Below, piece by piece: positions 33,857 through 42,681 of a DNA stretch of 53,268 bases. A program made the translations under genes and the position numbers. Source of the DNA: Mediterraneibacter glycyrrhizinilyticus (GTDB taxonomy: Bacteria > Bacillota > Clostridia > Lachnospirales > Lachnospiraceae); NCBI RefSeq assembly GCF_015560805.1, contig NZ_JADMSO010000015.1:1-53268 (forward strand), in the 5' to 3' direction. The notes beneath the pieces are model-generated. The model had not been told where the DNA came from and did not search any database. It was given only the letters and a program-made list of their open reading frames with translations. The first letter of the stretch is position 1, and each line of letters starts with the position of its first letter.

Positions 33857-35269
33857 ATGAAAATTTCAATGAAAACAAAGCGTATTACGGCGGCTATGCT
33901 GGCGGCATCTATGGTTCTTGCCGCGACAGCCTGTGCAAAAGAAGAACGGCAAACATTTACAGGGGATAAGACGGAGGAGCCGGCATATCAGGCAAATCTG
34001 GATGTGATTTCTCCGATCGCATATAGTGAGACCGATGGTCTGAATCTGGAACCGGGGACATATATTTCCATTATCGGGAAAGATGAGGCGTCTGCGTTCT
34101 GGAAGAATGTAAAAAAAGGGGTGCAGCAGGCGGAGGAAGATCTTAATAAGACGTTGGGGTATACCGGAAACGATAAGGTTAAAGTGACGTACAATGCGCC
34201 GGCGAAAAAAGAAAATATTGATGAGCAGGTCAACATTTTAGATGAGGAACTTGCCCGGTATCCGGATGTTGTAGGCGTGGCAAGTATTGATGCGGACGCC
34301 TGCAGCGTACAGTTTGATCTGGCGACGGAGAACGGGATTCCCGTGATCGCTCTGGATTCGGGAAATAATTATCAGGGCATTCAGTGTACTGTGAAGACGG
34401 ATAATGCCGAGGCGGCGAAGACCGGCGCTTATAAGCTTGCAGATGCCATGGGGCGTACGGGAGACATTCTTCTCCTTGTGCATGATTCCAAATCAGAGAC
34501 GGCAAAAGAACGGACGGAAGCATTTTGTGCGGAGATCGAAGAAAAATATCCGGATGTGAACGTGGCGGAGATCCTCTATGTGGATCAGTTTGAAGAGTTG
34601 AAAAAGCAGATCGTGGAAGAACAGTACGCTGCTTCTAACACATCGGAAACGGAAAATACGGCGAATGCGGCGGCAGGTTCAGCAGGCACAGAAGCGGCGG
34701 CTTCAACCGTGGCGGATGCTCAGAACACTCCGGCAGAGGAAACGGATGCGGCTTCCGGTACAGTAGAGTCCGATACAGCAGAGACACAGATATCGGCGGA
34801 AGAGCTTGCGGCGAAAAGTGCGGAACTGACGGATGAAGATGTGATCTTGTATTATCTGGAAAAATATCCAAATGTAAAAGGAATGTTTGGAACAAATGAT
34901 ATGGCTACACAGCTTGGAGTTTCCGCGCTGGCAGAAAAGAAAGCGGATCATTCCGGGAATACAGAGAAAACGGAAAATGCAGAAAAGGCGGAAGATACGG
35001 ATAAAGCCGACAAAGCAGAGAACGAGCAGGAAGATGAGATTCTTCTGATGGGATTTGACGCCGGAAAAGCGCAGCTTGACGCGTTGAAAAATGGCGAGAT
35101 TTCCGGACTGGTCGTGCAGAATCCGTTTGGAATCGGTTATGCGTCGGTGATCGCGGCTGCGAGAACGGTACTGCAGGCAGGAAATGAAGCGGAAGTCAAC
35201 ACAGGTTATGTGTGGGTGACGAAAGAGAATATGGAGTCCGAATCGATCCGGAAAATGCTGTATGAATAA
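33857..35269 (+). CDS. Periplasmic-binding-type sugar substrate-binding lipoprotein with low-complexity insertions
   Basis: A 470-residue protein. An N-terminal signal with Cys at 26 (AATAC) is probably lipidated, although Ala rather than Leu stands at -3. The body is a ribose/galactose-type type I binding protein (YISIIGKDEASAFWKNVKKG; VVGVASIDADAC; GIPVIALDSGN; ILLMGFDAGKAQLDAL). Two insertions rich in Ala, Glu, Thr and Ser interrupt the C-terminal lobe: one between IVEEQYAA and AEELAAKSAELTDED (about 70 residues), one between SALAEKK and EILLMGFD (about 35). No permease or ATPase lies nearby. GAGG precedes ATG 33857. Confidence 0.85.
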   Translation: MKISMKTKRITAAMLAASMVLAATACAKEERQTFTGDKTEEPAYQANLDVISPIAYSETDGLNLEPGTYISIIGKDEASAFWKNVKKGVQQAEEDLNKTLGYTGNDKVKVTYNAPAKKENIDEQVNILDEELARYPDVVGVASIDADACSVQFDLATENGIPVIALDSGNNYQGIQCTVKTDNAEAAKTGAYKLADAMGRTGDILLLVHDSKSETAKERTEAFCAEIEEKYPDVNVAEILYVDQFEELKKQIVEEQYAASNTSETENTANAAAGSAGTEAAASTVADAQNTPAEETDAASGTVESDTAETQISAEELAAKSAELTDEDVILYYLEKYPNVKGMFGTNDMATQLGVSALAEKKADHSGNTEKTENAEKAEDTDKADKAENEQEDEILLMGFDAGKAQLDALKNGEISGLVVQNPFGIGYASVIAAARTVLQAGNEAEVNTGYVWVTKENMESESIRKMLYE

Positions 35270-35331
35270 AGTCCGGACAGGAAAGAGATAACAACCGCGG
35301 GAAAACAGAATAAGGATATAGGAAAGCATAG

Positions 35332-35379
35332 AAAAAGAGCAGGGAAGTTTCTTAGGAAGAAGCATACCTTGCTCTTTTT
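35332..35379. terminator. Bidirectional terminator between binding-protein and histidine-kinase genes
   Basis: AAAAAGAGCAGGG pairs with CCTTGCTCTTTTT with one mismatch; T runs lie on both strands. Confidence 0.85.
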
Positions 35380-35430
35380 CTCATACACTGCGGCAATGTC
35401 TGTCCTCAATGCCGGGATGTGTCGGTTTCA

Positions 35431-36837
35431 TCAGTCTACGCGTGTCAGAGAGAAAATAAATTCGGTCCCGACCCCTTCGGTGCTGACGACGTTGATATGT
35501 TCATCATGTGCCTGGATCGCTTCTTTGACGATCGCGAGCCCGAGTCCGGTGCCTTTTTTATCTTTGCCGCGGGAAAGGTCGGATTTGTAAAATCGTTCCC
35601 AGATCTTGTTGAGTTCTTTTTTCGGAATCCCGATCCCGTGGTCTTTGATCGATACAAAGATCTTGTCATTGCGGCGGGTCACTTCCACAGTGACGGAAGA
35701 ATCATGCTCACTGAATTTGATCGCATTGTCCAGAAGATTGTAGAAAACCTGATGGATCTTTCGCGCGTCGGCGAAGACGAACACATCCTGCGGAAGCAGG
35801 AGCAGTTCGATCGAAACATGCTTTACGGTGCAGATGCCCTCGAAAGATGCCGCCGTATTTTTGATCATCTCCTGAATATCAAAGCGTGTCTTGTCGAGCA
35901 GCAGTTCTTTTGTATCAAATTCATTTAATGTGAGAAGATCTTTGGTCAGATCGGTTAAGCGCTCCGTCTCAAATAAAATGATCTTCAAATACTTTTCATG
36001 AAGTTCCGGAGGGATCGTTCCGTCCGTCATCGCTTCCACATAGCCTTTGATTGAAGTCAGCGGCGAGCGGAAATCATGGGAAACATTGGCAACGATCTTT
36101 TTCTGATAGTCTTCCATGTCTTTCAACTGCGCCGACATGTAGTTGAGGGAAGCGGAGAGGTAGCCTATTTCATCCTGCGTGTAAACCGGGATTTCGTAAT
36201 CCAGATTTCCGGAAGCGTACTGTGTGGCGGCTTCGGTGATCTTGCGGAGCGGTCGGAAGACAAAAAAATGAAATCCGATCAGGATCAAAAATGCCAGCAC
36301 ATAAACTGCGCCAAGGATAATGTGAACGGTTGTCATAAGCTGGTTGCAAGTTTCTTCCAGTGTGGAGACCGGTTTGTGGATCAGGAGATAGCCCTCGGTC
36401 TGAAATCCCTGAATGACCGGCGCCATGATCGTGATGACGTCTTCGTCAAAATACCCGTGATAGCGACCGACAATATACTGGCTGTTTCCGATCTCCGCCG
36501 GATCGAAATCTTCGATCATCGCAGGGGCGGTTGCAGTCCCGAGGTTCGAGGAAGTGATCAGTGTCCCGTCCTCTTCCACAAACCAAAGCGTTGCTTCCAG
36601 ATAAATTTTCATGGCGGAGAGCTGAGAATGAACCGACCAGGACGTCATATTGTTGGAAAAATAGGAGGGAAGATAAGTGGTTGCCATGACGTTTGCTTCC
36701 TTGTAGAGACTTTGGGAGGCATTGTTCTCCAACTGGTTCAAAAGAAGCTGCTGTCCGAGGATCGAGGTTGTAAACAGGCTCAGGAAACCAAACACGATAT
36801 AGAGCAGGGCAAATTTAAGATAAAGTGTACTTTTCAT
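35431..36837 (-). CDS. Sensor histidine kinase (HAMP, HisKA, HATPase_c)
   Basis: A 468-residue kinase. Membrane helix 1 about 8-30, extracellular domain about 31-170, helix 2 about 172-195, HAMP (FRPLRKITEAATQYASGNLD), HisKA with ANVSHDFRSPLTSIKGY, N-box VFYNLLDNAIKFSE, G-boxes IKDHGIGIP and GTGLGLAIV. CAGGAGG precedes ATG. It is 54 bases downstream of its response regulator and forms a two-component pair. The signal is unknown. Confidence 0.95.
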   Translation of the reverse strand: MKSTLYLKFALLYIVFGFLSLFTTSILGQQLLLNQLENNASQSLYKEANVMATTYLPSYFSNNMTSWSVHSQLSAMKIYLEATLWFVEEDGTLITSSNLGTATAPAMIEDFDPAEIGNSQYIVGRYHGYFDEDVITIMAPVIQGFQTEGYLLIHKPVSTLEETCNQLMTTVHIILGAVYVLAFLILIGFHFFVFRPLRKITEAATQYASGNLDYEIPVYTQDEIGYLSASLNYMSAQLKDMEDYQKKIVANVSHDFRSPLTSIKGYVEAMTDGTIPPELHEKYLKIILFETERLTDLTKDLLTLNEFDTKELLLDKTRFDIQEMIKNTAASFEGICTVKHVSIELLLLPQDVFVFADARKIHQVFYNLLDNAIKFSEHDSSVTVEVTRRNDKIFVSIKDHGIGIPKKELNKIWERFYKSDLSRGKDKKGTGLGLAIVKEAIQAHDEHINVVSTEGVGTEFIFSLTRVD

Positions 36838-36891
36838 GTTGGTTTCCTCCTGAAAGATAAATATTTGTACAAGCAGAAATCGGCAGCGTAG

Positions 36892-37605
36892 TTACCGGGT
36901 TTCAAATTTGTAGCCGATGCCCCAGACGGTACTGAGCCGCCATGACGGATGTTCTTTGATCTTTTCGCGTAGACGTTTGATATGGACGTCTACGGTGCGG
37001 GTGTCGCCGATGTATTCATATCCCCAGATCTGATCCAGAAGCTGTTCTCTCGTAAAGACCTGGTTGGGGGAAGATGCAAGGAAATAGAGTAATTCCAGTT
37101 CCTTTGGCGGCATTTCCACGGGATGACCGTCGCAGACGACGGAGTAGTTGGTCAGATTGATCTCCAAATCATCGTACTCGACACATTTGATCCGTTCCCG
37201 GGAAGCACTCTGGGCTGCTGCGGCTTCCGGTTTTGCAGGCTGATAACGGCGCAGCACGGCACGGATGCGGGCAACCAGCTCTTTGGAATCAAATGGTTTC
37301 ATGATATAGTCGTCGGCGCCCAGTTCCAGACCGAGCACCTTGTCAAAGACTTCTCCTTTTGCGGATAACATGATGATCGGCGTGGAAGATTTGGCGCGTA
37401 CTTCGCGGCATACCTGATAGCCGTCGATGCCCGGAAGCATCAGATCCAAAAGGATCAGGTTCGGCTGATAGGTATCAAATGCGCGCAGAGCGTCTTCGCC
37501 GTTGTAGACCATTTTTGTATCGAAACATTCTTTGGTCAGGTACAGCGAAATGAGTTCCGCGATATTCTCGTCGTCATCGACGATAAGAATTTTTTGTTTA
37601 TTCAT
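36892..37605 (-). CDS. OmpR/PhoB-family response regulator
   Basis: A 237-residue regulator. Receiver domain with DDDENIAELI acidic pair, phospho-Asp in LILLDLMLPG, and Lys in ADDYIMKPFDSKELVARI; an Ala/Ser-rich linker (PAKPEAAAAQSASRE) precedes the winged-helix effector (TREQLLDQIWGYEY; DVHIKRLREKI). AAAGGAGA precedes ATG. Paired with the downstream kinase; mutS2 lies upstream on the same strand. Confidence 0.96.
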   Translation of the reverse strand: MNKQKILIVDDDENIAELISLYLTKECFDTKMVYNGEDALRAFDTYQPNLILLDLMLPGIDGYQVCREVRAKSSTPIIMLSAKGEVFDKVLGLELGADDYIMKPFDSKELVARIRAVLRRYQPAKPEAAAAQSASRERIKCVEYDDLEINLTNYSVVCDGHPVEMPPKELELLYFLASSPNQVFTREQLLDQIWGYEYIGDTRTVDVHIKRLREKIKEHPSWRLSTVWGIGYKFETR

Positions 37606-37682
37606 AAGATGATCTCCTTTATATTCTGTCCGTTCTGTGATGTAGGTGTTCCCGGATATATTTCCCGGATATGTTATGCGGC

Positions 37683-40058
37683 TTAACCGAGTTCCACGAT
37701 CGTCACGCCGGCGTCACCCTCGCCGAATTCTGCCAGATGATAGGATTTCACATGCTTCTGACGGCGCAGATATTCGTGGATCCCTTTGCGCAGCGCTCCG
37801 GTTCCCTTTCCGTGGACAACACGGACCGTGTTTAAGTGGGAGAGAAGCGCGTCATCCAAATATTTGTCCAGTTCGGCAACCGCTTCATCCACAGTCTTTC
37901 CAAGCAGATTGATCTCCGGTCTGACGGAGAGTGATTTACTCATCTTGATCTTGCCGCTTCCGGTGCGCCGCATATTTTTCGGCGCGTATGGATTGGCTTC
38001 TTCGATGATCTCCAGATCGGAAATGTTGACCTGTGAACGGAGAATCCCCATCTGCACGGTGACATTTCCGCGGGAATCCGGAAGCGAACTGATCGTTCCG
38101 GTCAGGTTCATGCTGAGGACTTTGACGGATTCACCGAGTTTAAAATCGGACGGTTTGTAGGTTTTTTTCGGTTTCTGCGGTTTGAGCGCGGATTTTCCTG
38201 CGGTATCTTTGATCTTCTTACGGAGACGTTCGCGTTCCCGTTCCATTTCGGCGGCGGAAATCCCCTCTTTGCCGAATTTGCGGAAGTTTTTCATTGTCTC
38301 ATCTGCCATTTCTTTGGCTTCCCGCAAAATGGCGTTGGCTTTTTCAGTGGCTTCCCGCAAAATACGATCCCGCTGTTCGTCCAGTTTTTCCTGTTTTTGG
38401 CGGGTCTGTGTTTTCAGGCGTTCTACTTCCCGTTTGTATGTCTGGATCTCATCCCGTTCCTTTTCGATGATACGTTTGCTGTTCTCGAGGTCGGTCAGCA
38501 GGTCCTCAAAGGAGACGTCCTGCTCAGTCAGCCGGTTTTTGGCATCTTCGATAATATAATCCGGAAGCCCCAGTTTGCCGGAAATGGCAAATGCGTTGCT
38601 CTTTCCGGGGATACCGATCAAAAGCCGGTACGTCGGTTTCAGGCTCTCCACGTCAAATTCACAGCAGGCATTTTCCACTCCCTCGGTGGACAGCGCAAAT
38701 ACTTTCAGTTCACTGTAATGGGTTGTCGCCATTGTGCGGATCCCGCGGTTATGCAGATGCGACAGGATCGCAATGGCAAGCGCCGCTCCCTCGGTCGGAT
38801 CGGTACCGGCTCCCAGCTCGTCAAAAAGAACGAGCGACTGCTCGTCGACATCTTTTAAAAATGAGACGATGTTGGTCATATGGGAGGAAAAGGTACTCAA
38901 ACTTTGTTCGATACTCTGCTCGTCGCCGATGTCCGCATAGACCTGATGGAATACGGCAAGTTCCGAACGGTCAGCCGCCGGGATATGCAGCCCTGCCTGC
39001 CCCATCAAGGTGAACAGACCTACGGTTTTTAAGGAGACGGTTTTACCGCCGGTATTCGGTCCGGTTACGATCAGAAGAGAAAAATCTTCTCCCAATGAGA
39101 CCGTGATCGGAACAACTTTGCGAGCGTCCAGAAGCGGATGTCTCCCGTCCCGGATGTGGATCCGTCCCTCGTTGTTCAAGATTGGACGGCTGGCATTCAT
39201 GGAAAGCGCCAACTGTCCTCTCGCGAAAATGAAATCGAGATCGGTCAGCACACGGTAATCGGTGCGGATCTCTTCAATATATTCGGCAGTGTCCTCGCTC
39301 AGACGCGCAAGGATCACCTGGATCTCTTCCTGTTCTTTTGCGTAGAGCTCTTTGAGATCGTTGTTCAGTTTGACGACTGCCATCGGCTCGATAAATAAAG
39401 TGGAACCGGTGGACGACTGGTCGTGGATCATGCCGTTTACCTGACTTCTGTATTCGGCTTTGACCGGAACACAGTAGCGGTCGCCGCGCATCGTGATGAT
39501 CGGATCCTGCAGATAGCTGCGGAGGGCTCCGTTGACCAGATTGTTCAGCGTTGCGTGGATTTTGTCGTTGATCCCGGCTATGCTCCGGCGGATATGTTTG
39601 AGTGCAGGGCTTGCATCGTCGCTGATCTCGTCTTCTGCGATGATACAACGTTCGATCTCATTGCTGAGCAGAGTCAGCGGTTCGAGCTGATCAAAATATG
39701 CGTCGAGACAGTCCGCAAGTTCATCCTGAGTGTCGTGCCGTCCGTATGCTTTGGCGCGTCCGGCATTCTGCAGGACTTTGCAGATACGAAGAAGTTCTCC
39801 GCTTCCGAGTGAAGCGCCTACTTCCAGCCGTTTCATAGATTCCTCAACCGGAAATGCGTCGCCGAAAGAGAGACGTCCCTTTTTAACGATCCTTGTAAAT
39901 GCGGCTGCAGTCTGTTCCTGAAAGGTGTCGATCCGTTTCAGATCCGTCATCGGTTTTAATTTGCGGCAAAGCTGCCGTCCGCGGAATGAAGCCGCCTGTT
40001 CTTCTAAAAGTGTGATGATCTTATTATATTCTAATTTTAATAATGTCTTTTGGTTCAT
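37683..40058 (-). CDS. mutS2: MutS2 (endonuclease / ribosome-rescue type ATPase)
   Basis: A 791-residue MutS2. Core helical clamp about 1-310; ATPase with Walker A VTGPNTGGKTVSLKTVG, LVLFDELGAGTDPTEGAA and ATTHYSELKVFA; long coiled coil about 510-625; C-terminal KOW-like and Smr domains (LGKTVDEAVAELDKYLDDAL; VRVVHGKGTGALRKGIHEYL). Lacks the mismatch-recognition domain of MutS. In Bacillus MutS2 acts on collided ribosomes; older work proposed anti-recombination. GGAG precedes ATG. Confidence 0.96.
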   Translation of the reverse strand: MNQKTLLKLEYNKIITLLEEQAASFRGRQLCRKLKPMTDLKRIDTFQEQTAAAFTRIVKKGRLSFGDAFPVEESMKRLEVGASLGSGELLRICKVLQNAGRAKAYGRHDTQDELADCLDAYFDQLEPLTLLSNEIERCIIAEDEISDDASPALKHIRRSIAGINDKIHATLNNLVNGALRSYLQDPIITMRGDRYCVPVKAEYRSQVNGMIHDQSSTGSTLFIEPMAVVKLNNDLKELYAKEQEEIQVILARLSEDTAEYIEEIRTDYRVLTDLDFIFARGQLALSMNASRPILNNEGRIHIRDGRHPLLDARKVVPITVSLGEDFSLLIVTGPNTGGKTVSLKTVGLFTLMGQAGLHIPAADRSELAVFHQVYADIGDEQSIEQSLSTFSSHMTNIVSFLKDVDEQSLVLFDELGAGTDPTEGAALAIAILSHLHNRGIRTMATTHYSELKVFALSTEGVENACCEFDVESLKPTYRLLIGIPGKSNAFAISGKLGLPDYIIEDAKNRLTEQDVSFEDLLTDLENSKRIIEKERDEIQTYKREVERLKTQTRQKQEKLDEQRDRILREATEKANAILREAKEMADETMKNFRKFGKEGISAAEMERERERLRKKIKDTAGKSALKPQKPKKTYKPSDFKLGESVKVLSMNLTGTISSLPDSRGNVTVQMGILRSQVNISDLEIIEEANPYAPKNMRRTGSGKIKMSKSLSVRPEINLLGKTVDEAVAELDKYLDDALLSHLNTVRVVHGKGTGALRKGIHEYLRRQKHVKSYHLAEFGEGDAGVTIVELG

Positions 40059-40166
40059 AAAAATCTCCGTTCTTCCGCCCGGAAACGGCGGTATAAGTTC
40101 CTGTTCCTATTGTATGGACTGTAACCATTTTAACGCATTTACACTATAATGAAAAGAGGATAAATA

Positions 40167-40195
40167 TTGAACAATGAAATGGAATCGGTTATACT
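40167..40195 (+). promoter_or_regulatory. Promoter of the HtrA-like gene
   Basis: TTGAAC (40167-40172), 17 bases and TATACT (40190-40195). The TTG of the -35 could be mistaken for a start codon of the following gene. Confidence 0.65.
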
Positions 40196-40217
40196 AGAAC
40201 AGAAGGAGAATTTGGCT

Positions 40218-41522
40218 ATGCTGTACGATCAGAACCCGGATCCGAAACAGGACGAAAACTCCAGTTCCGGAGATTCCTTTTCTTTTTTAAAAGAGACGAT
40301 CAAACCGAAACCTGTCAGCAGGGAAAAGATTTTCATGCAGTTGCTGCGGATGGCGATTTATGGCGTCATCATTGGAATGTTTGCCTGTTGTAGTTTTTTT
40401 GCGCTCAAACCGTGGGCGGAAGAGACTTTTCGGGAAGATCCGCAGAAAGTTACGATCCCCGAGGATGCAGAGGACGGCGCCGCGGCGGAAGCAGACGAAC
40501 AGGCGGCGCAGGAAGATGCTAAGGCACCTGTTCTGGACGTCGCAAGTTATCAGGCAATGATGGAAAGCCTGTCTGCGACGGCGGAGAAGGCAGGAAAAGG
40601 TGTGGTGTCGGTTCATGCTGGCAGCGCGGACGGATCGGATGACTGGATGGGAACGGGCAGTTCCGATCCGGGAGTGACAGGGATCATCGCCGCGGACAAC
40701 GGACAGGAACTTTTGATCCTTGCGGATAATTCTGTCTGTAAGGATGTGGATACATGGGAAATCGTACTGGCGGACGGAAGCCGCTGTGCGGCGGCGCTCA
40801 AAGTGCAGGATCAAAACCGGAAGCTGGCGGTATTTTCTATCGTGAGAAGTATCGTTCCGGAGGAGACGTGGGGAAAGATCCAGGTAGCAGATCTCGGTAA
40901 TTCTAATATCATTGGCAAAGGAGATCCCGTGATCGCGCTTGGCAATTTGTTTGGTTACGACAATGGACTCGGATATGGCGTGGTCAGTTCTACGGCATTG
41001 TCGACCACATTTTCCGATGGAGACTGCAGGGTGATCTCCACGGACATTCCATTGGAAGCGGATGGCAGCGGTATCCTTTTGAATCAGGACGGAGCGGTCA
41101 TCGGAATCGTACGTCAGGGGATCGGTCCGGAGACCGAAGAGGGCGGAATCTCGGTGACGACGAATGCGCTTGCGATCTCGGATATGAAATCGACAATGGA
41201 ACTGCTTTTGAACGGGGAAAAAGTACCTTATGCGGGAATTTATGGCGTGACTGTGACCGCGGCTGCGGCGCAGGAGCAGGGGCTTCCGGAGGGATTGTAT
41301 ATCACGGCGGTGGATGCGGATTCGCCGGCGATGGCAGCAGGGATCCAGAATGGCGATGTGATCCGGGAAGTGGATGGAAAACCGATTTCCGGATTTGCGG
41401 CATATGAAAAAGCGATGCTGGAATGTCAACCGGGAAAAGAGATCGGGATCACAGGACAGCGAAGAGGCGCAGCCGGATATGTGGACATCCAGTTTACCCT
41501 GACGGTGGGAAGCTGGGAGTGA
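40218..41522 (+). CDS. HtrA/S1C-like membrane protein with PDZ domain, catalytic triad lost
   Basis: A 434-residue protein. A cytoplasmic N-tail is followed by one membrane helix (about 41-63), an acidic linker, a trypsin-like domain and a PDZ domain (GLYITAVDADSPAMAAGIQN; NGDVIREVDGKPI). Aligned on the HtrA pattern, ILTNNHVV reads ILADNSVC (His to Ser, residue 172), DLAVLKV reads KLAVFSI (Asp to Lys, 202) and GNSGGPLL reads ADGSGILL (Ser to Gly, 283). It should therefore not be a protease and may work as a scaffold or sensor. ATG 40218 has AAGGAG 9 bases upstream; the longer frame from TTG 40167 begins in the promoter. Confidence 0.82.
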   Translation: MLYDQNPDPKQDENSSSGDSFSFLKETIKPKPVSREKIFMQLLRMAIYGVIIGMFACCSFFALKPWAEETFREDPQKVTIPEDAEDGAAAEADEQAAQEDAKAPVLDVASYQAMMESLSATAEKAGKGVVSVHAGSADGSDDWMGTGSSDPGVTGIIAADNGQELLILADNSVCKDVDTWEIVLADGSRCAAALKVQDQNRKLAVFSIVRSIVPEETWGKIQVADLGNSNIIGKGDPVIALGNLFGYDNGLGYGVVSSTALSTTFSDGDCRVISTDIPLEADGSGILLNQDGAVIGIVRQGIGPETEEGGISVTTNALAISDMKSTMELLLNGEKVPYAGIYGVTVTAAAAQEQGLPEGLYITAVDADSPAMAAGIQNGDVIREVDGKPISGFAAYEKAMLECQPGKEIGITGQRRGAAGYVDIQFTLTVGSWE

Positions 41523-41585
41523 AAAACGGTGGGACGGCAAGAGATTTTTTATGAAAACAGAAACAGAAAGAGGACTTAACAGCAT

Positions 41586-42530
41586 ATGAAATATATTAAA
41601 GATTTACACGAGGGTGAAACAATCAGAAGCATTTATCTGTGCAAGGGGAAACGTTCTGCGGAGACACGCAACGGAAAACCGTATGATAACCTGCTTCTTC
41701 AGGATAAAACAGGAACTTTGGACGGAAAGATCTGGGATCCGAATTCACAGGGGATCGCAGATTACGACGAGAAAGACTTTATCGAGGTGGTCGGAGATGT
41801 GATCACTTACAATAACAATCTGCAGTTGAACATCAAACAGCTTCGGATCGCTTCGGAGGGAGATTATAATCCGGCAGATTATATGCCGACTTCCGAGAAG
41901 AGCGTGGATATGATGTATGAAGAGCTTCTTACTTATATCAGAGGGATTTCCAATGAGTATCTCCGCCGCGCAGTGGAATATTATTTTGTAAATGATGAAG
42001 CGTTTATCAAGAAATTCAAAGGACATTCGGCGGCCAAAACCGTACATCACGGATTTGCGGGCGGACTTTTGGAACATACGTTGAGCGTGGTACATTTGTG
42101 TGAATATTTTGCGGGGGCATACGACATCATCAACAAAGATCTTCTGATCGCCTCGGCAGTCTGCCACGACATCGGAAAGACAAAGGAGTTGTCAAGTTTT
42201 CCGGACAATGACTATACGGATGAGGGACAGTTGATCGGACATATTGTGATCGGCGTGGAGATGCTGAGCGATGCGATCCGTACAATCCCGGATTTCCCGG
42301 AGGTGCTTGCAAATGAGTGGAAACACTGCATTATCGCGCATCACGGAGAGCTGGAGTTCGGTTCACCAAAGAAGCCGGCGCTTGCAGAGGCAATGGCGCT
42401 GAACCTCGCAGATAATGCAGACGCAAAAATGCAGACATTGAAAGAGATTTTCAAGGATAAAAAAGGAACGGACTGGCTTGGATACAACCGGCTTTTTGAG
42501 TCGAATCTGAGACGGACCAGCGAAGTATAA
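41586..42530 (+). CDS. yhaM: 3'-5' exoribonuclease YhaM
   Basis: A 314-residue YhaM. N-terminal OB-fold (LLLQDKTGTLDGKIWDPNSQ; FIEVVGDVITYNNNLQLNIK) and C-terminal HD domain with HHGFAGGLLEHTLSV, VCHDIGK and HCIIAHHGELEFGSP metal ligands. It trims RNA 3' ends and can degrade DNA. AGAGGA is 11 bases before ATG. Confidence 0.94.
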   Translation: MKYIKDLHEGETIRSIYLCKGKRSAETRNGKPYDNLLLQDKTGTLDGKIWDPNSQGIADYDEKDFIEVVGDVITYNNNLQLNIKQLRIASEGDYNPADYMPTSEKSVDMMYEELLTYIRGISNEYLRRAVEYYFVNDEAFIKKFKGHSAAKTVHHGFAGGLLEHTLSVVHLCEYFAGAYDIINKDLLIASAVCHDIGKTKELSSFPDNDYTDEGQLIGHIVIGVEMLSDAIRTIPDFPEVLANEWKHCIIAHHGELEFGSPKKPALAEAMALNLADNADAKMQTLKEIFKDKKGTDWLGYNRLFESNLRRTSEV

Positions 42531-42616
42531 ACTATTTATAAAGTAGATGAGAAAGATATTGTGTCGGTGTACAAAAGGGAATACATAGAAGAACTATATA
42601 GAAGAAATACATAGGG

Positions 42617-42666
42617 TGCGTAATGCGGAGCATATATGTGCGATGCAGAGTACAAATGCGTAATGC
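42617..42666 (+). repeat. Direct repeat TGCGTAATGC upstream of rlmD
   Basis: TGCGTAATGC occurs at 42617-42626 and 42657-42666, each followed within a few bases by GGAGC or GGGAGC; a weaker TGCGATGC lies between. No clear promoter is seen in 42531-42681. Confidence 0.4.
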
Positions 42667-42681
42667 AGTGGGAGCAGAAGA

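Noticed and set aside
36076-36891. 271-codon plus-strand frame over the histidine kinase
   Set aside because: No start signals or domains; overlaps the kinase fully.
40287-41585. 432-codon open frame opposite the HtrA-like gene
   Set aside because: Antisense shadow with biased composition and no ribosome binding site; the plus-strand gene has domains.
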